Shown: positions 17,975 through 25,849 of the stretch, in pieces
How positions within the stretch are numbered: the stretch's first letter is position 1
How the letters are laid out: each line of letters begins with the position of its first letter
DNA from: Oceanobacillus salinisoli
GTDB lineage: Bacteria > Bacillota > Bacilli > Bacillales > Amphibacillaceae
NCBI RefSeq assembly: GCF_009733865.1
Contig: NZ_WOFB01000014.1
Span: 1-64,000, forward strand
DNA length: 64,000 bases
Direction of reading: 5' to 3'
Translations under genes and position numbers: made by a program
The notes under the pieces: generated by a model
Databases searched by the model: none
Seen by the model: only the letters and a program-made list of their open reading frames with translations
Told to the model about the DNA's origin: nothing

Positions 17975-18790
17975 CTACTGTTTATATTCTACCCTACCAA
18001 GTATGTAAGCTACAAATAAACCGGCTGCAAAAGTTAAGATGCTGAGCAGAATTAAATCAGTCTCTGAAGGAAATCCTGGAAACACAACAAAGACGGAGCC
18101 AATAACCAATCCTATAATAATCGCAAATGTTCCAGTATAATAACTGGTCAAGAAGAAATTAATTACTTTACTCATAACAACGATTCCAATAACTACTCCA
18201 AGTCCTATTACAGCAATGATATCCAATTGCAAGTTGCTAATTGCTGAAATAACGGTTGTGTACACCCCAAGCAAAAGTAACATAAAAGAACCACTTATTC
18301 CTGGAATAATCATGGCACTGCTCGCTATAAAACCGGCAAAAAATAGAAGAACATAGGTTGAACCAGTAACCTGTTCCATTACTTCCCCTTCAACAGGGTT
18401 TAAAAATGCCATGGATGCAACAACGATGATACCAATTACTAATAGAAGAATATGTTGTGTGTTAAAGGCATTTTTAGCGTCTGCTTTATGAAATAGATAA
18501 GGCAATACACCAAGAATTAATCCAAGAAAGAAAAATTGCGTTGGGCCAGGATAATACTCAAACAGCCATTCAATGAGATTGGCCAATAAGAAAATAGCTG
18601 TCAGTATACCAATTCCCAAAGGAAGCAGAAAACCTAAATGCTTCTTCCACTCCTTACTAAAAAAGCCATTGATGGAAGCAATTAACCGGTCATAAATTCC
18701 AAGCAAAACGGCAAGTGTACCACCACTTACTCCAGGAATCACATCACTTGCTCCCATAATTAAACCACGGTAAATATTTTTCCATTCCAT
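17975..18790 (-). CDS. DUF368 membrane protein, PopT-type polyprenyl-phosphate transporter
   Basis: 271 residues with about eight membrane helices and two inverted halves. The DUF368 signature GASDVIPGVSGGTLAVLLGIYD is at residues 13-34, and a second copy-like motif, SSAMIIPGISGSFMLLLLGVY, at about 155. DUF368 proteins (PopT) were reported to recycle undecaprenyl phosphate across the membrane for cell-wall synthesis; function here is by family membership. AAGGGAG lies 8 nt before the ATG. Confidence 0.85.
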   Translation of the reverse strand: MEWKNIYRGLIMGASDVIPGVSGGTLAVLLGIYDRLIASINGFFSKEWKKHLGFLLPLGIGILTAIFLLANLIEWLFEYYPGPTQFFFLGLILGVLPYLFHKADAKNAFNTQHILLLVIGIIVVASMAFLNPVEGEVMEQVTGSTYVLLFFAGFIASSAMIIPGISGSFMLLLLGVYTTVISAISNLQLDIIAVIGLGVVIGIVVMSKVINFFLTSYYTGTFAIIIGLVIGSVFVVFPGFPSETDLILLSILTFAAGLFVAYILGRVEYKQ

Positions 18791-18882
18791 GTACGTATCT
18801 CCCTTATATCACTGCGTTAAAATCTAAAATTATCATATCAGAAATTACTTGAAAATTATAGAATAAGCTTTATACTAATATT

Positions 18883-18942
18883 AAGCTACTTTGCAATACA
18901 AGGTAGCTTACTACATATCGACTATATTGTTATACAAGGTAG
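18883..18942 (+). promoter_or_regulatory. Candidate PadR operator region
   Basis: AAGCTAC (18883-18889) is repeated inverted as GTAGCTT (18903-18909). ATACAAGGTAG occurs twice in direct orientation, at 18896-18906 and 18932-18942, the second abutting the gene. Such paired boxes directly in front of a padR gene fit autoregulation; binding is inferred. Confidence 0.6.
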
Positions 18943-18951
18943 ATGATACAA

Positions 18952-19281
18952 GTGTCCCAACGCAGTCAATTGCTAAAAGGAATCCTTGAAGGCTGCATTT
19001 TAGCTGTCATCAAAATGGAGCCAACCTATGGCTATGAACTTTCCATGAAATTAAAGGATTTCGGATTATCCGATGTCAGTGAAGGTTCTATATATCCGAT
19101 TCTGCTGCGGCTACAAAAAGAGAAACTAATTGTCGGTGAGATGAAAAGCTCTGAATCAGGGCCAAAAAGGAAATATTATCATTTAACAGAAGAAGGAATA
19201 AAAGCTTTACAAGCATTTATATACCATTGGGAGTCGATTAAACAACCTGTAGACTCCATTATTGAAAAAGGGAGGGAATGA
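18952..19281 (+). CDS. PadR-family transcriptional regulator
   Basis: About 109 residues. The winged helix-turn-helix is recognisable from LLKGILEGCILAVI, TYGYELSMKL, SEGSIYPILLRLQKEKL and GPKRKYYHLTEEG. GTG at 18952 gives the family-typical N-terminus SQRSQLLKG; an in-frame ATG at 18943 is the alternative. Its stop overlaps the beginning of the DUF1129 gene, an arrangement common for PadR regulators that control an adjacent membrane-protein gene. Probably autoregulated through the boxes just upstream. Confidence 0.9.
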   Translation: MSQRSQLLKGILEGCILAVIKMEPTYGYELSMKLKDFGLSDVSEGSIYPILLRLQKEKLIVGEMKSSESGPKRKYYHLTEEGIKALQAFIYHWESIKQPVDSIIEKGRE

Positions 19282-19283
19282 AT

Positions 19284-19976
19284 ATGAATGCCAAAGATAT
19301 CATAAAAATGAACAACGAAAAAAGGGAGCAGTTAAGTGAAAAAAACAAAGCTTATTACGAGGACATGCTAACTTATATTCGACTGAACACAACGAAGTCC
19401 GAACAGCAAACGGAGGAAGTTTTATTAGAATTATTGGATCATTTATTGGAAGCCGATGCACAGGGGAAAACGGCAAAGGATGTATTTGGGGAGGATCTTC
19501 AGGCATACTGTAATGAGCTCCTAACTGAAATACCAGGTGAGAAGGTATTGAAAAATATCTACTTTATCTCTTTTCTTATCCTTGATTTGCTTGCTATTCT
19601 TGCATTATTTCAAGGAATTGTCGGATATGGACTGTATACATTATTTGATATAGGTACGAATTCTTTATCCTTCCCCCTCGGTTCTGGACTTCTCATTGGT
19701 ATTATTGATTTATTATTGATTGCATTCTGGGTTGTTATTATTTTAAAATGGCTGAAAGGCTCGACCTTCCAAAAGAAAAAGCAGAATAAGTGGATAGAGT
19801 TCTTACAATTATGGCTAATCTGTTCGGTATTCATCGGTTTATCCTTAGTTGCCTTTATGTTCATGCCAGATTTTGGAATTACAGTGAATATTCATCATCT
19901 AATGATTGCGGGATCAGGCCTTATACTTTATCTCATAAAAATGTTTATAAACAAACGATTTCGTGTAACCACATAA
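19284..19976 (+). CDS. DUF1129-type membrane protein
   Basis: About 230 residues. The soluble N-terminal part (about residues 1-85) is helical and charged (YYEDMLTYIRLNTTKSEQQTEEVLLELLDHL). It is followed by four membrane helices. This is the layout of DUF1129/YoaS-like proteins paired with PadR regulators in Firmicutes. GGAGGGA precedes ATG 19284 by 6 nt, while ATG 19278 abuts it. It is co-transcribed with padR. The molecular role is unknown. Confidence 0.78.
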   Translation: MNAKDIIKMNNEKREQLSEKNKAYYEDMLTYIRLNTTKSEQQTEEVLLELLDHLLEADAQGKTAKDVFGEDLQAYCNELLTEIPGEKVLKNIYFISFLILDLLAILALFQGIVGYGLYTLFDIGTNSLSFPLGSGLLIGIIDLLLIAFWVVIILKWLKGSTFQKKKQNKWIEFLQLWLICSVFIGLSLVAFMFMPDFGITVNIHHLMIAGSGLILYLIKMFINKRFRVTT

Positions 19977-19979
19977 TAA

Positions 19980-20008
19980 AATGCTCATTCATTGATGGAT
20001 GAGCATTA
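19980..20008. terminator. Terminator between DUF1129 gene and capA-like gene
   Basis: ATGCTCATTCAT pairs with TGGATGAGCAT between convergent genes; the T-tract is short. Confidence 0.65.
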
Positions 20009-20009
20009 T

Positions 20010-21167
20010 CTATTCCTCGATAAACTCCAGTTCCGGCATCCATTGGGACATATGGGCTTTTATCTCTTCATAATGACTTTTTGCCCCTGAAAGCTCTTCG
20101 TTTGTTAGCTGATTCATCGGTACCACTCGATAATTCGTCTGATTCGCATCAAAGGTAACATACGTTGGCATAAATTCCGGTGAATGAACTTCTATGTCTA
20201 CCCGATCCCCTTTTTCCGTTTTTTTAATGGAAAAGTTCGTAATACCGCCAATTCGTTTATATAAGCCCTGCTGATTCGATAAAAAGTTACCTAATGAATA
20301 AACTACCAATGTTTCATTGTCATTTTTTCCTGTTACCCATTCCATTGGCTGCAGGACATGGGGATGGTGTCCAATCACCGCGTGTACACCTTGGTCTGCA
20401 GCAAATTGTACAAGGTCCTTCTGTGTATCATCTGGGTACCTCTCATATTCATTCCCAAAATGCAGACTTAAAATAACAGCATCTGCCAGTTCCTTTGCCT
20501 TATCGATTTCACTTTCCATCCATTCCTTATCAATCAAATTCACGAGAAAATCCTTGCCTTCTGGTACTGGGATTCCGTTCGTTCCATACGTATAAGATAA
20601 GAAAGCAACGGAAACGCCTTCTCCTGTTTCATAAACCCTCACTTTCTCTCGATCTTCCTGATCCTTGTAGGAACCTGTATACATCATATCAATGGTTTCC
20701 CAATGTTCAATGGCGTTTTGAACCGCCTCTTCCCCTCTATCCAATGTATGATTATTCGCTATGGTCACCACATCCACCCCTACTTCCTTTAAGGCATCTC
20801 CTACTTCATGTGGACTATTAAAAGAGGGATACGTGGATAATCCTAATTCTTCTCCACCAATCATAGTCTCCTGATTTGCTATTGTTATTGTTGGTTGCTC
20901 TAAATAAGGCCTTACCTTTTCCAGCATTGGCAAGAAATCATATCCGTCTTCCCCTTTGGCATCTTTATAAACCGGGCTATGAATAAGGATATCACCAATT
21001 GCCGAGAGGGTTATTTCCTGAGTATATTCCTGGTGTTCTTTCGGCTGCAAATATACTTCTTTTAAAGAAGCATTTTCACTGCTCATGACCTGATCCTGAT
21101 TATCTGTACCAGTACATGCTGCGGCAAAAACACATAACATAAGAAGTACTGTCAGTATTCTACTCAT
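20010..21167 (-). CDS. CapA-family lipoprotein (poly-gamma-glutamate/capsule type phosphatase fold)
   Basis: About 385 residues. A lipoprotein signal (lipobox FAAAC) is followed by a metallophosphatase-like CapA domain with SAIGDILIH, VVTIANNHTLDRG, ILSLHFGNEYERYP and VIGHHPHVLQPME. Related proteins (CapA/PgsA) take part in poly-gamma-glutamate production, but no capBC genes are nearby, so the role here is open. The ATG at 21167 has GGAGGTG 7 nt upstream. It should face the outside of the cell. Confidence 0.85.
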   Translation of the reverse strand: MSRILTVLLMLCVFAAACTGTDNQDQVMSSENASLKEVYLQPKEHQEYTQEITLSAIGDILIHSPVYKDAKGEDGYDFLPMLEKVRPYLEQPTITIANQETMIGGEELGLSTYPSFNSPHEVGDALKEVGVDVVTIANNHTLDRGEEAVQNAIEHWETIDMMYTGSYKDQEDREKVRVYETGEGVSVAFLSYTYGTNGIPVPEGKDFLVNLIDKEWMESEIDKAKELADAVILSLHFGNEYERYPDDTQKDLVQFAADQGVHAVIGHHPHVLQPMEWVTGKNDNETLVVYSLGNFLSNQQGLYKRIGGITNFSIKKTEKGDRVDIEVHSPEFMPTYVTFDANQTNYRVVPMNQLTNEELSGAKSHYEEIKAHMSQWMPELEFIEE

Positions 21168-21262
21168 TATCAAACACCTCCTACCCTTTTACAATTATCA
21201 TACCACGAAAAGCGAAAATTCGACATGATACGCGATGTTCTTAAGTAGTGGTAGACAAAGGG

Positions 21263-21400
21263 ATTTTTTCACCTCCCACTAATTATTAGATGGATGAATC
21301 AGGAATTTACTGGCTATAAGTTCCCCACTTATAATTCTAGAAGTTTCGAATTCTCTCTCGTTAAGGGTCTTCTGCCAGTTAATCACGTGATAAAATTTAG
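21263..21400 (+). repeat. Paired-stem repeat, copy 1
   Basis: Shares with 34858-35022 the words CCCACTAATT-TTAG, TTTACTGGCT, CCCCACTTATAATT, and GCCAGTTAATCACGTGATAAA. ACTGGC can pair with GCCAGT across the element. It lies in the gap before the small membrane-protein gene. Confidence 0.8.
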
Positions 21401-21530
21401 GACTGTTATCCTACACCGTCATTTTATTGTTTGCTATACTGTAAATAGGCTTTAACACATATTTTGCATAATAAGAATATAAATATAATGAAAACCTTAT
21501 CATAATTATTTTTTGAGGGGAGAAATTTCC

Positions 21531-21713
21531 ATGAAACGATATCTTACATCCTTCTTTATTTTACTAAGTGCGATCTTTATTGTAACTGGAATTAGCCTTG
21601 ATTTATATTGGAGTGGAATTGCAGGATGGGGACTTGCTTTTGTTTGTCTAATTTTTGCAGCATATTATACCAAATATATCCCAAATGAAAAAAAACGAAA
21701 AAAAACAAAATAA
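21531..21713 (+). CDS. Small membrane protein of 60 residues
   Basis: Two hydrophobic helices (about 5-22 and 30-46) are followed by a very basic cytoplasmic tail ending KKRKKTK. Start ATG 21531 with GAGGGGAG about 8 nt upstream. No family recognised. It lies 60 bp before the amidinotransferase-type gene in the same orientation, so co-transcription is possible. Confidence 0.65.
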   Translation: MKRYLTSFFILLSAIFIVTGISLDLYWSGIAGWGLAFVCLIFAAYYTKYIPNEKKRKKTK

Positions 21714-21776
21714 AACATTGCTTTTTTAGAGATACTTTAAAGTAAGGGCGCTAATCTTATGATTGGAGGAAATGAT

Positions 21777-22631
21777 ATGGAAAAAGCTACATCAAAAAAG
21801 GGGAAAATCAGCTGTTACAATGAATATCATTCATTAAGACAAGTTATTGTAGTTCCCCCTGAATATATGGAAATAAAAGAAGTTATCAATACTACTCAGC
21901 GTCATTACTTGAAAGAAAATATCGATAATGACATTGCTGTACAACAGCATCAGAAATTTGTACATACCTTAGAATCAGAAGGTGTAAATGTTATTCCGTT
22001 TCATGCAGAGAAAGAATTAAATGAACAAGTTTTCACACGGGACATTGGCTTCACAATAGGAAACACATTTTTCATTGCTGCTCTAAATAAAGAGTTACGG
22101 AAGCCTGAAGAAGATGTCTTAAAAAAATGGTTAAATGAACAGGATATACCCTACCACCACATCGACATAGAATCGATTGAAGGTGGGGATGTATTAGTAG
22201 ATAATGGGAAAGTATGGATTGGTGTAAGTGATCGGACTACTCGGGACGCTATTGATTATGTACAACACAAACTTCCGGATTATCAAGTAACTCCTATTTC
22301 TATCCGCGAAGATATTCTTCATTTGGATTGTACATTTAATATTATTAGTGAAGATACTGCAATTATTTTTAAAGATGGAGTCAATGAAGAAGCCTATAAA
22401 ATACTGCAGCAGCATTATCAGCTTATTGAAGTGTCAGAGGAAGAACAATTTAAATTAGGTACCAATGTTTTTTCTATTGGAAATAAAAAGATTATCAGTC
22501 TCCCCATCCAAAAACGGTTAAACCAGGAATTACGCAGAATGGGATATGATGTCATTGAAGTAGAGTTTTCTGAAATTATTAAATCAGGTGGATCCTTCCG
22601 CTGCTGTACTCTTCCATTAGTTCGAGAGTAA
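21777..22631 (+). CDS. Dimethylarginine dimethylaminohydrolase / amidinotransferase family enzyme
   Basis: About 284 residues with the pentein fold. FTRDIGFTIGN marks the first substrate-binding segment, ESIEGGDVLV the second, HLDCTFNII supplies the catalytic His, and GGSFRCCTLPL has the nucleophilic Cys near the C-terminus. Members hydrolyse methylated arginines or transfer amidino groups; B. subtilis YkgA is similar. ATG at 21777 has GGAGG 8 nt upstream. Substrate cannot be assigned from sequence. Confidence 0.85.
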   Translation: MEKATSKKGKISCYNEYHSLRQVIVVPPEYMEIKEVINTTQRHYLKENIDNDIAVQQHQKFVHTLESEGVNVIPFHAEKELNEQVFTRDIGFTIGNTFFIAALNKELRKPEEDVLKKWLNEQDIPYHHIDIESIEGGDVLVDNGKVWIGVSDRTTRDAIDYVQHKLPDYQVTPISIREDILHLDCTFNIISEDTAIIFKDGVNEEAYKILQQHYQLIEVSEEEQFKLGTNVFSIGNKKIISLPIQKRLNQELRRMGYDVIEVEFSEIIKSGGSFRCCTLPLVRE

Positions 22632-22692
22632 AAAAACACGCAAAGTATAGGAATTCCTCAGAAGGATCCAAATGCTAGGGTGTTGTATAACT

Positions 22693-22920
22693 AGACCCTA
22701 GCCAAAAATACACCGAGACTCCTTGAAAAAGAAAAGCGCTTTTTCTGCGTGCGATGTAACGCTGCCGAGGCCTTCCTTGTCCTGCGGGAAGAATGACTAG
22801 AACGAGACCCACAAGTCGCATCAGCTCGAGGAGGATCACGGGTCATCTTAAGGGGAAGCGAAATGAATTTCCGTAGCGGTATAATAAGCTCCATGATTAT
22901 TTAAATTTATGTCGCATTTT
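22693..22920 (+). repeat. Mosaic intergenic repeat, copy C
   Basis: Shares with copy F (59652-59950) the words ATACAC-GAGACTCC, CCTGCGGGAA, GAGGAGG-TCACGGGTC and the ending ATTTCcGtAGCGGTA...GCTCCA. It fills most of the gap between the DDAH-like and ykvA-like genes; nothing else is seen there. Confidence 0.65.
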
Positions 22921-22986
22921 TTATTAACTGCGAATATTAACAAGAAATTTCATATGCTTACTTTCCCGTAAATCCCTACCCTCAAA

Positions 22987-23265
22987 CTATGTAAGCTTTT
23001 TATATTTTTCCTTTAACGAATCCGGGGCCACCTTCACCATTTGCTGCAGTAAAATAAGTGCCAGCGTTATATCATCGACGATACCAAACACAACCAGAAA
23101 ATCAGGAATTATATCAAATGGTATGATAATATAACCTATAATTAGAACCAAAAATAACAATTTTGTTGTCCATTTTACTTCTTTTGAAACGAAGAACTCT
23201 ACAAGAAATGGAATCGATTTATGAAAGGTAAATAAAAACTTTAACCGATGGAAAAATCGTTTCAC
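22987..23265 (-). CDS. YkvA-family DUF1232 membrane protein
   Basis: About 92 residues with two membrane helices around VLIIGYIIIPFDIIPDFLVV, which contains the DUF1232 hallmark IIPFDIIPDF followed by GIVDD. The start is GTG 23265; a GTG nine bases earlier lies on the ribosome binding site. Function of the family is unknown. It is immediately downstream of treR (38 bp gap) and may be read through from the tre operon. Confidence 0.82.
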   Translation of the reverse strand: MKRFFHRLKFLFTFHKSIPFLVEFFVSKEVKWTTKLLFLVLIIGYIIIPFDIIPDFLVVFGIVDDITLALILLQQMVKVAPDSLKEKYKKLT

Positions 23266-23303
23266 ACGAATCACCTCATATTTTAAGCCAATACATAAGC
23301 AGT

Positions 23304-24023
23304 CTACTTTTTTACTCTTCTGGCAAAATCTACAAAACGGAATTTATCAGGCCTATGTCTCGATTCCGTATATTGGAATAATGTAGTATCGTCCAAATAA
23401 ACAAGACTTCGGATTACGACGACATTCGAGTAGCCATCTAAATCCAGCAATTCCCTGTCCTCCTCTGTTGGATCCTCTACAACGATTTCCTTTTGAGCAA
23501 AACTGATCACTAAATCCAATTTATTTTCAATATAGTGGTAAATGGAATTCTCACAAATCTCTCTGGAAAGCAAAGGAACATATTGCTCATTAAAATAATC
23601 TTTATCCAAGATTACTTTTTCCCCAGAAATCTCGCGGATTCTCGTTACTGTCCAGACTTTCTCCTCCTGGGAAGCATCTAATACTCGCCTGGCTTCCTGC
23701 GATTTTGTATACCCAAGATGGTTAACAATCGTTCTGCTGGATAAACCTAACTCTTCTACAAGCTCTGTATAACTGACAATCCCTGAGACCGGAAAAGAGA
23801 ACTTGTCAAAGTCGATGACCACGGAACCTTTTCCCCGGACTTTTTGTATATAACCATTTTGCGCCAGCAGATTGAGCGATTTTCGAATCGTTTCCCGTGA
23901 TGTGTGATACATTTCTGTCAGTTCATTCTCTGAGGGAAGCAGTGAATCTTTGGTCCAAACGTTTGTTTGAATTTTATTTACAAGATCATGATAAATAGCT
24001 AAATATTTCTTATTCCTCGACAT
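23304..24023 (-). CDS. treR: Trehalose operon repressor (GntR/UTRA)
   Basis: 239 residues: an N-terminal GntR winged helix (LLPSENELTEMYHTSRETIRKSL) followed by a UTRA effector-binding domain from about residue 85. In B. subtilis TreR represses treP and responds to trehalose-6-phosphate. Position at the end of treP-treA-treR and the two palindromes upstream of treP support the call. AGAGGT lies 6 nt before the ATG. Confidence 0.93.
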   Translation of the reverse strand: MSRNKKYLAIYHDLVNKIQTNVWTKDSLLPSENELTEMYHTSRETIRKSLNLLAQNGYIQKVRGKGSVVIDFDKFSFPVSGIVSYTELVEELGLSSRTIVNHLGYTKSQEARRVLDASQEEKVWTVTRIREISGEKVILDKDYFNEQYVPLLSREICENSIYHYIENKLDLVISFAQKEIVVEDPTEEDRELLDLDGYSNVVVIRSLVYLDDTTLFQYTESRHRPDKFRFVDFARRVKK

Positions 24024-24104
24024 ATACTTACCTCTTTATAAAGTTGTTTTCTAAATGTATAAGAAGATTCCCCCTTCCATGAGGAAATGAGGAATCTAAG
24101 CTTG

Positions 24105-25748
24105 TTATTTCACATAATAAACAATGGATTCATACGGTCTTAATGTTGTATGGCTTTTTGCATCTGAGTAATTGGATATTAGTACTTCTGCCTTTTCCAG
24201 CGGCAGGTCGATTTCTACTTCATTTGCATAAAAATTACTTAAAACAATTAATTTTTCATTTTGCCAATTACGTGTATATGCAAATACTTCTGGATGATCT
24301 TCCATCATTAGTTGGTAATCCCCATAAGTAATAATATCATACTTTTTACGTAGTTCGATTAATTTTTGATAATGGTAGAAGATAGAATCTTGATCATTTA
24401 CTGCTTTTTCCGCATTTACTTCCGGATAGTTTTTCGCAACATCAATCCATGGCGTTGCATTGGTAAAACCTGCATGTTCAGAATCCGGCGACCACTGCAT
24501 CGGTGTTCTCGCATTATCACGTGACTTTTGCTGCAATATGTCCAAGATTTCCTGTTCGGATTTCCCTTCTTCCTTCAACATCTTATATGCATTTAAAGAT
24601 TCTACATCCCTATATTCATCAATAAAGGTAAAGTTCGGGTTAGTCATTCCAAATTCCTCCCCTTGATATATATAAGGGGTTCCTTTCATCATATGCAAAG
24701 TCGTTGCCAGCATTTTTGCAGACTCTTTATGATATTTCCCATCATCACCGAATCGCGAAACGGCACGTGGCTGATCATGATTACACCAGAACAAGGCATT
24801 CCAGCCGTTTCCCTCATGCATCCCTACTTGCCAGTTGGAAAGGATTTGTTTCAATTGTATAAAGTTAAACGGTGCCTTCGTCCATTTTTCTCCATTTGGA
24901 TAATCGACTTTTAGATGATGGAATTGGAAGGTCATATCCAATTCTTTTCGTTCCGGATTCGTATACAATATACAGTTTTCCAGTGTAGTCGATGACATCT
25001 CACCAACTGTCATCATATTATAAGGGGAAAAAGCGGCTTGATTTATTTCATGCAAGTATTCATGAACGCGTGGTCCATCTGTGTAAAACTTCCGTCCATC
25101 CCCCGTATCATCACTAGGAAAACGCTGATCCTTAGAAATGAGATTAATGACATCAAGGCGGAATCCATCAATTCCTTTTTTAGCCCAGAACTGAATCATA
25201 TCCACTAATTGCTTTCTCACTTTTTCATTTTCCCAGTTTAAATCTGCTTGTGTCACATCAAATAAATGGAGGTAATACTGACCAGATTTCTCATCATACT
25301 TCCAAGCCGAACCGCCGAATTTGGACTGCCAATTATTTGGTTCTTTTCCTTCCACCGGATCCTTCCAAATATAATAATCCCGATACTCATTATCTTTGAA
25401 GGATATCGCTTGCTTGAACCATTCATGTTCGGTTGATGTATGATTAATGACTAAATCCATGATTAGTTTCATTCCACGTTTATGGATTTCGTTTAATAAT
25501 TCTTCAAAATCCTCCATCGTCCCATAGGTTGGTTCAATGGAATAATAATCACTAATATCGTAACCATTATCATTTTGTGGGGATTGGTAAACAGGTGTTA
25601 ACCATAATACATCTACACCTAATTTATGCAGATAATCCAGTTTCTCAATGATTCCCCGGATATCTCCAATCCCATTTCCAGTTGTATCATGGAAGCTTTT
25701 CGGATAGATTTGATAGACGACTGCTTTTTTCCACCAAGGTTCATTCAT
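24105..25748 (-). CDS. treA: Alpha,alpha-phosphotrehalase (GH13)
   Basis: Hydrolyses trehalose-6-phosphate to glucose and glucose-6-phosphate in the cytoplasm. About 547 residues with GH13 motifs: DLVINHTS, GFRLDVINL (nucleophile Asp), VGEMSSTT (acid/base Glu) and NHDQPR. The N-terminus EPWWKKAVVYQIYPKSFHD is typical of the oligo-1,6-glucosidase/TreC branch. The ATG at 25748 was preferred to a GTG 12 nt upstream that lies on the GAGGAG site. Second gene of the tre operon. Confidence 0.94.
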   Translation of the reverse strand: MNEPWWKKAVVYQIYPKSFHDTTGNGIGDIRGIIEKLDYLHKLGVDVLWLTPVYQSPQNDNGYDISDYYSIEPTYGTMEDFEELLNEIHKRGMKLIMDLVINHTSTEHEWFKQAISFKDNEYRDYYIWKDPVEGKEPNNWQSKFGGSAWKYDEKSGQYYLHLFDVTQADLNWENEKVRKQLVDMIQFWAKKGIDGFRLDVINLISKDQRFPSDDTGDGRKFYTDGPRVHEYLHEINQAAFSPYNMMTVGEMSSTTLENCILYTNPERKELDMTFQFHHLKVDYPNGEKWTKAPFNFIQLKQILSNWQVGMHEGNGWNALFWCNHDQPRAVSRFGDDGKYHKESAKMLATTLHMMKGTPYIYQGEEFGMTNPNFTFIDEYRDVESLNAYKMLKEEGKSEQEILDILQQKSRDNARTPMQWSPDSEHAGFTNATPWIDVAKNYPEVNAEKAVNDQDSIFYHYQKLIELRKKYDIITYGDYQLMMEDHPEVFAYTRNWQNEKLIVLSNFYANEVEIDLPLEKAEVLISNYSDAKSHTTLRPYESIVYYVK

Positions 25749-25849
25749 AAATTTATTCACTCCTCATTTTTGTTGCTCTAGTTGTTCTTTTATAACTATC
25801 TCATTAGAATTCAATCAGTGGAGGATTCCCCCACTGATTGATGTTTGAT

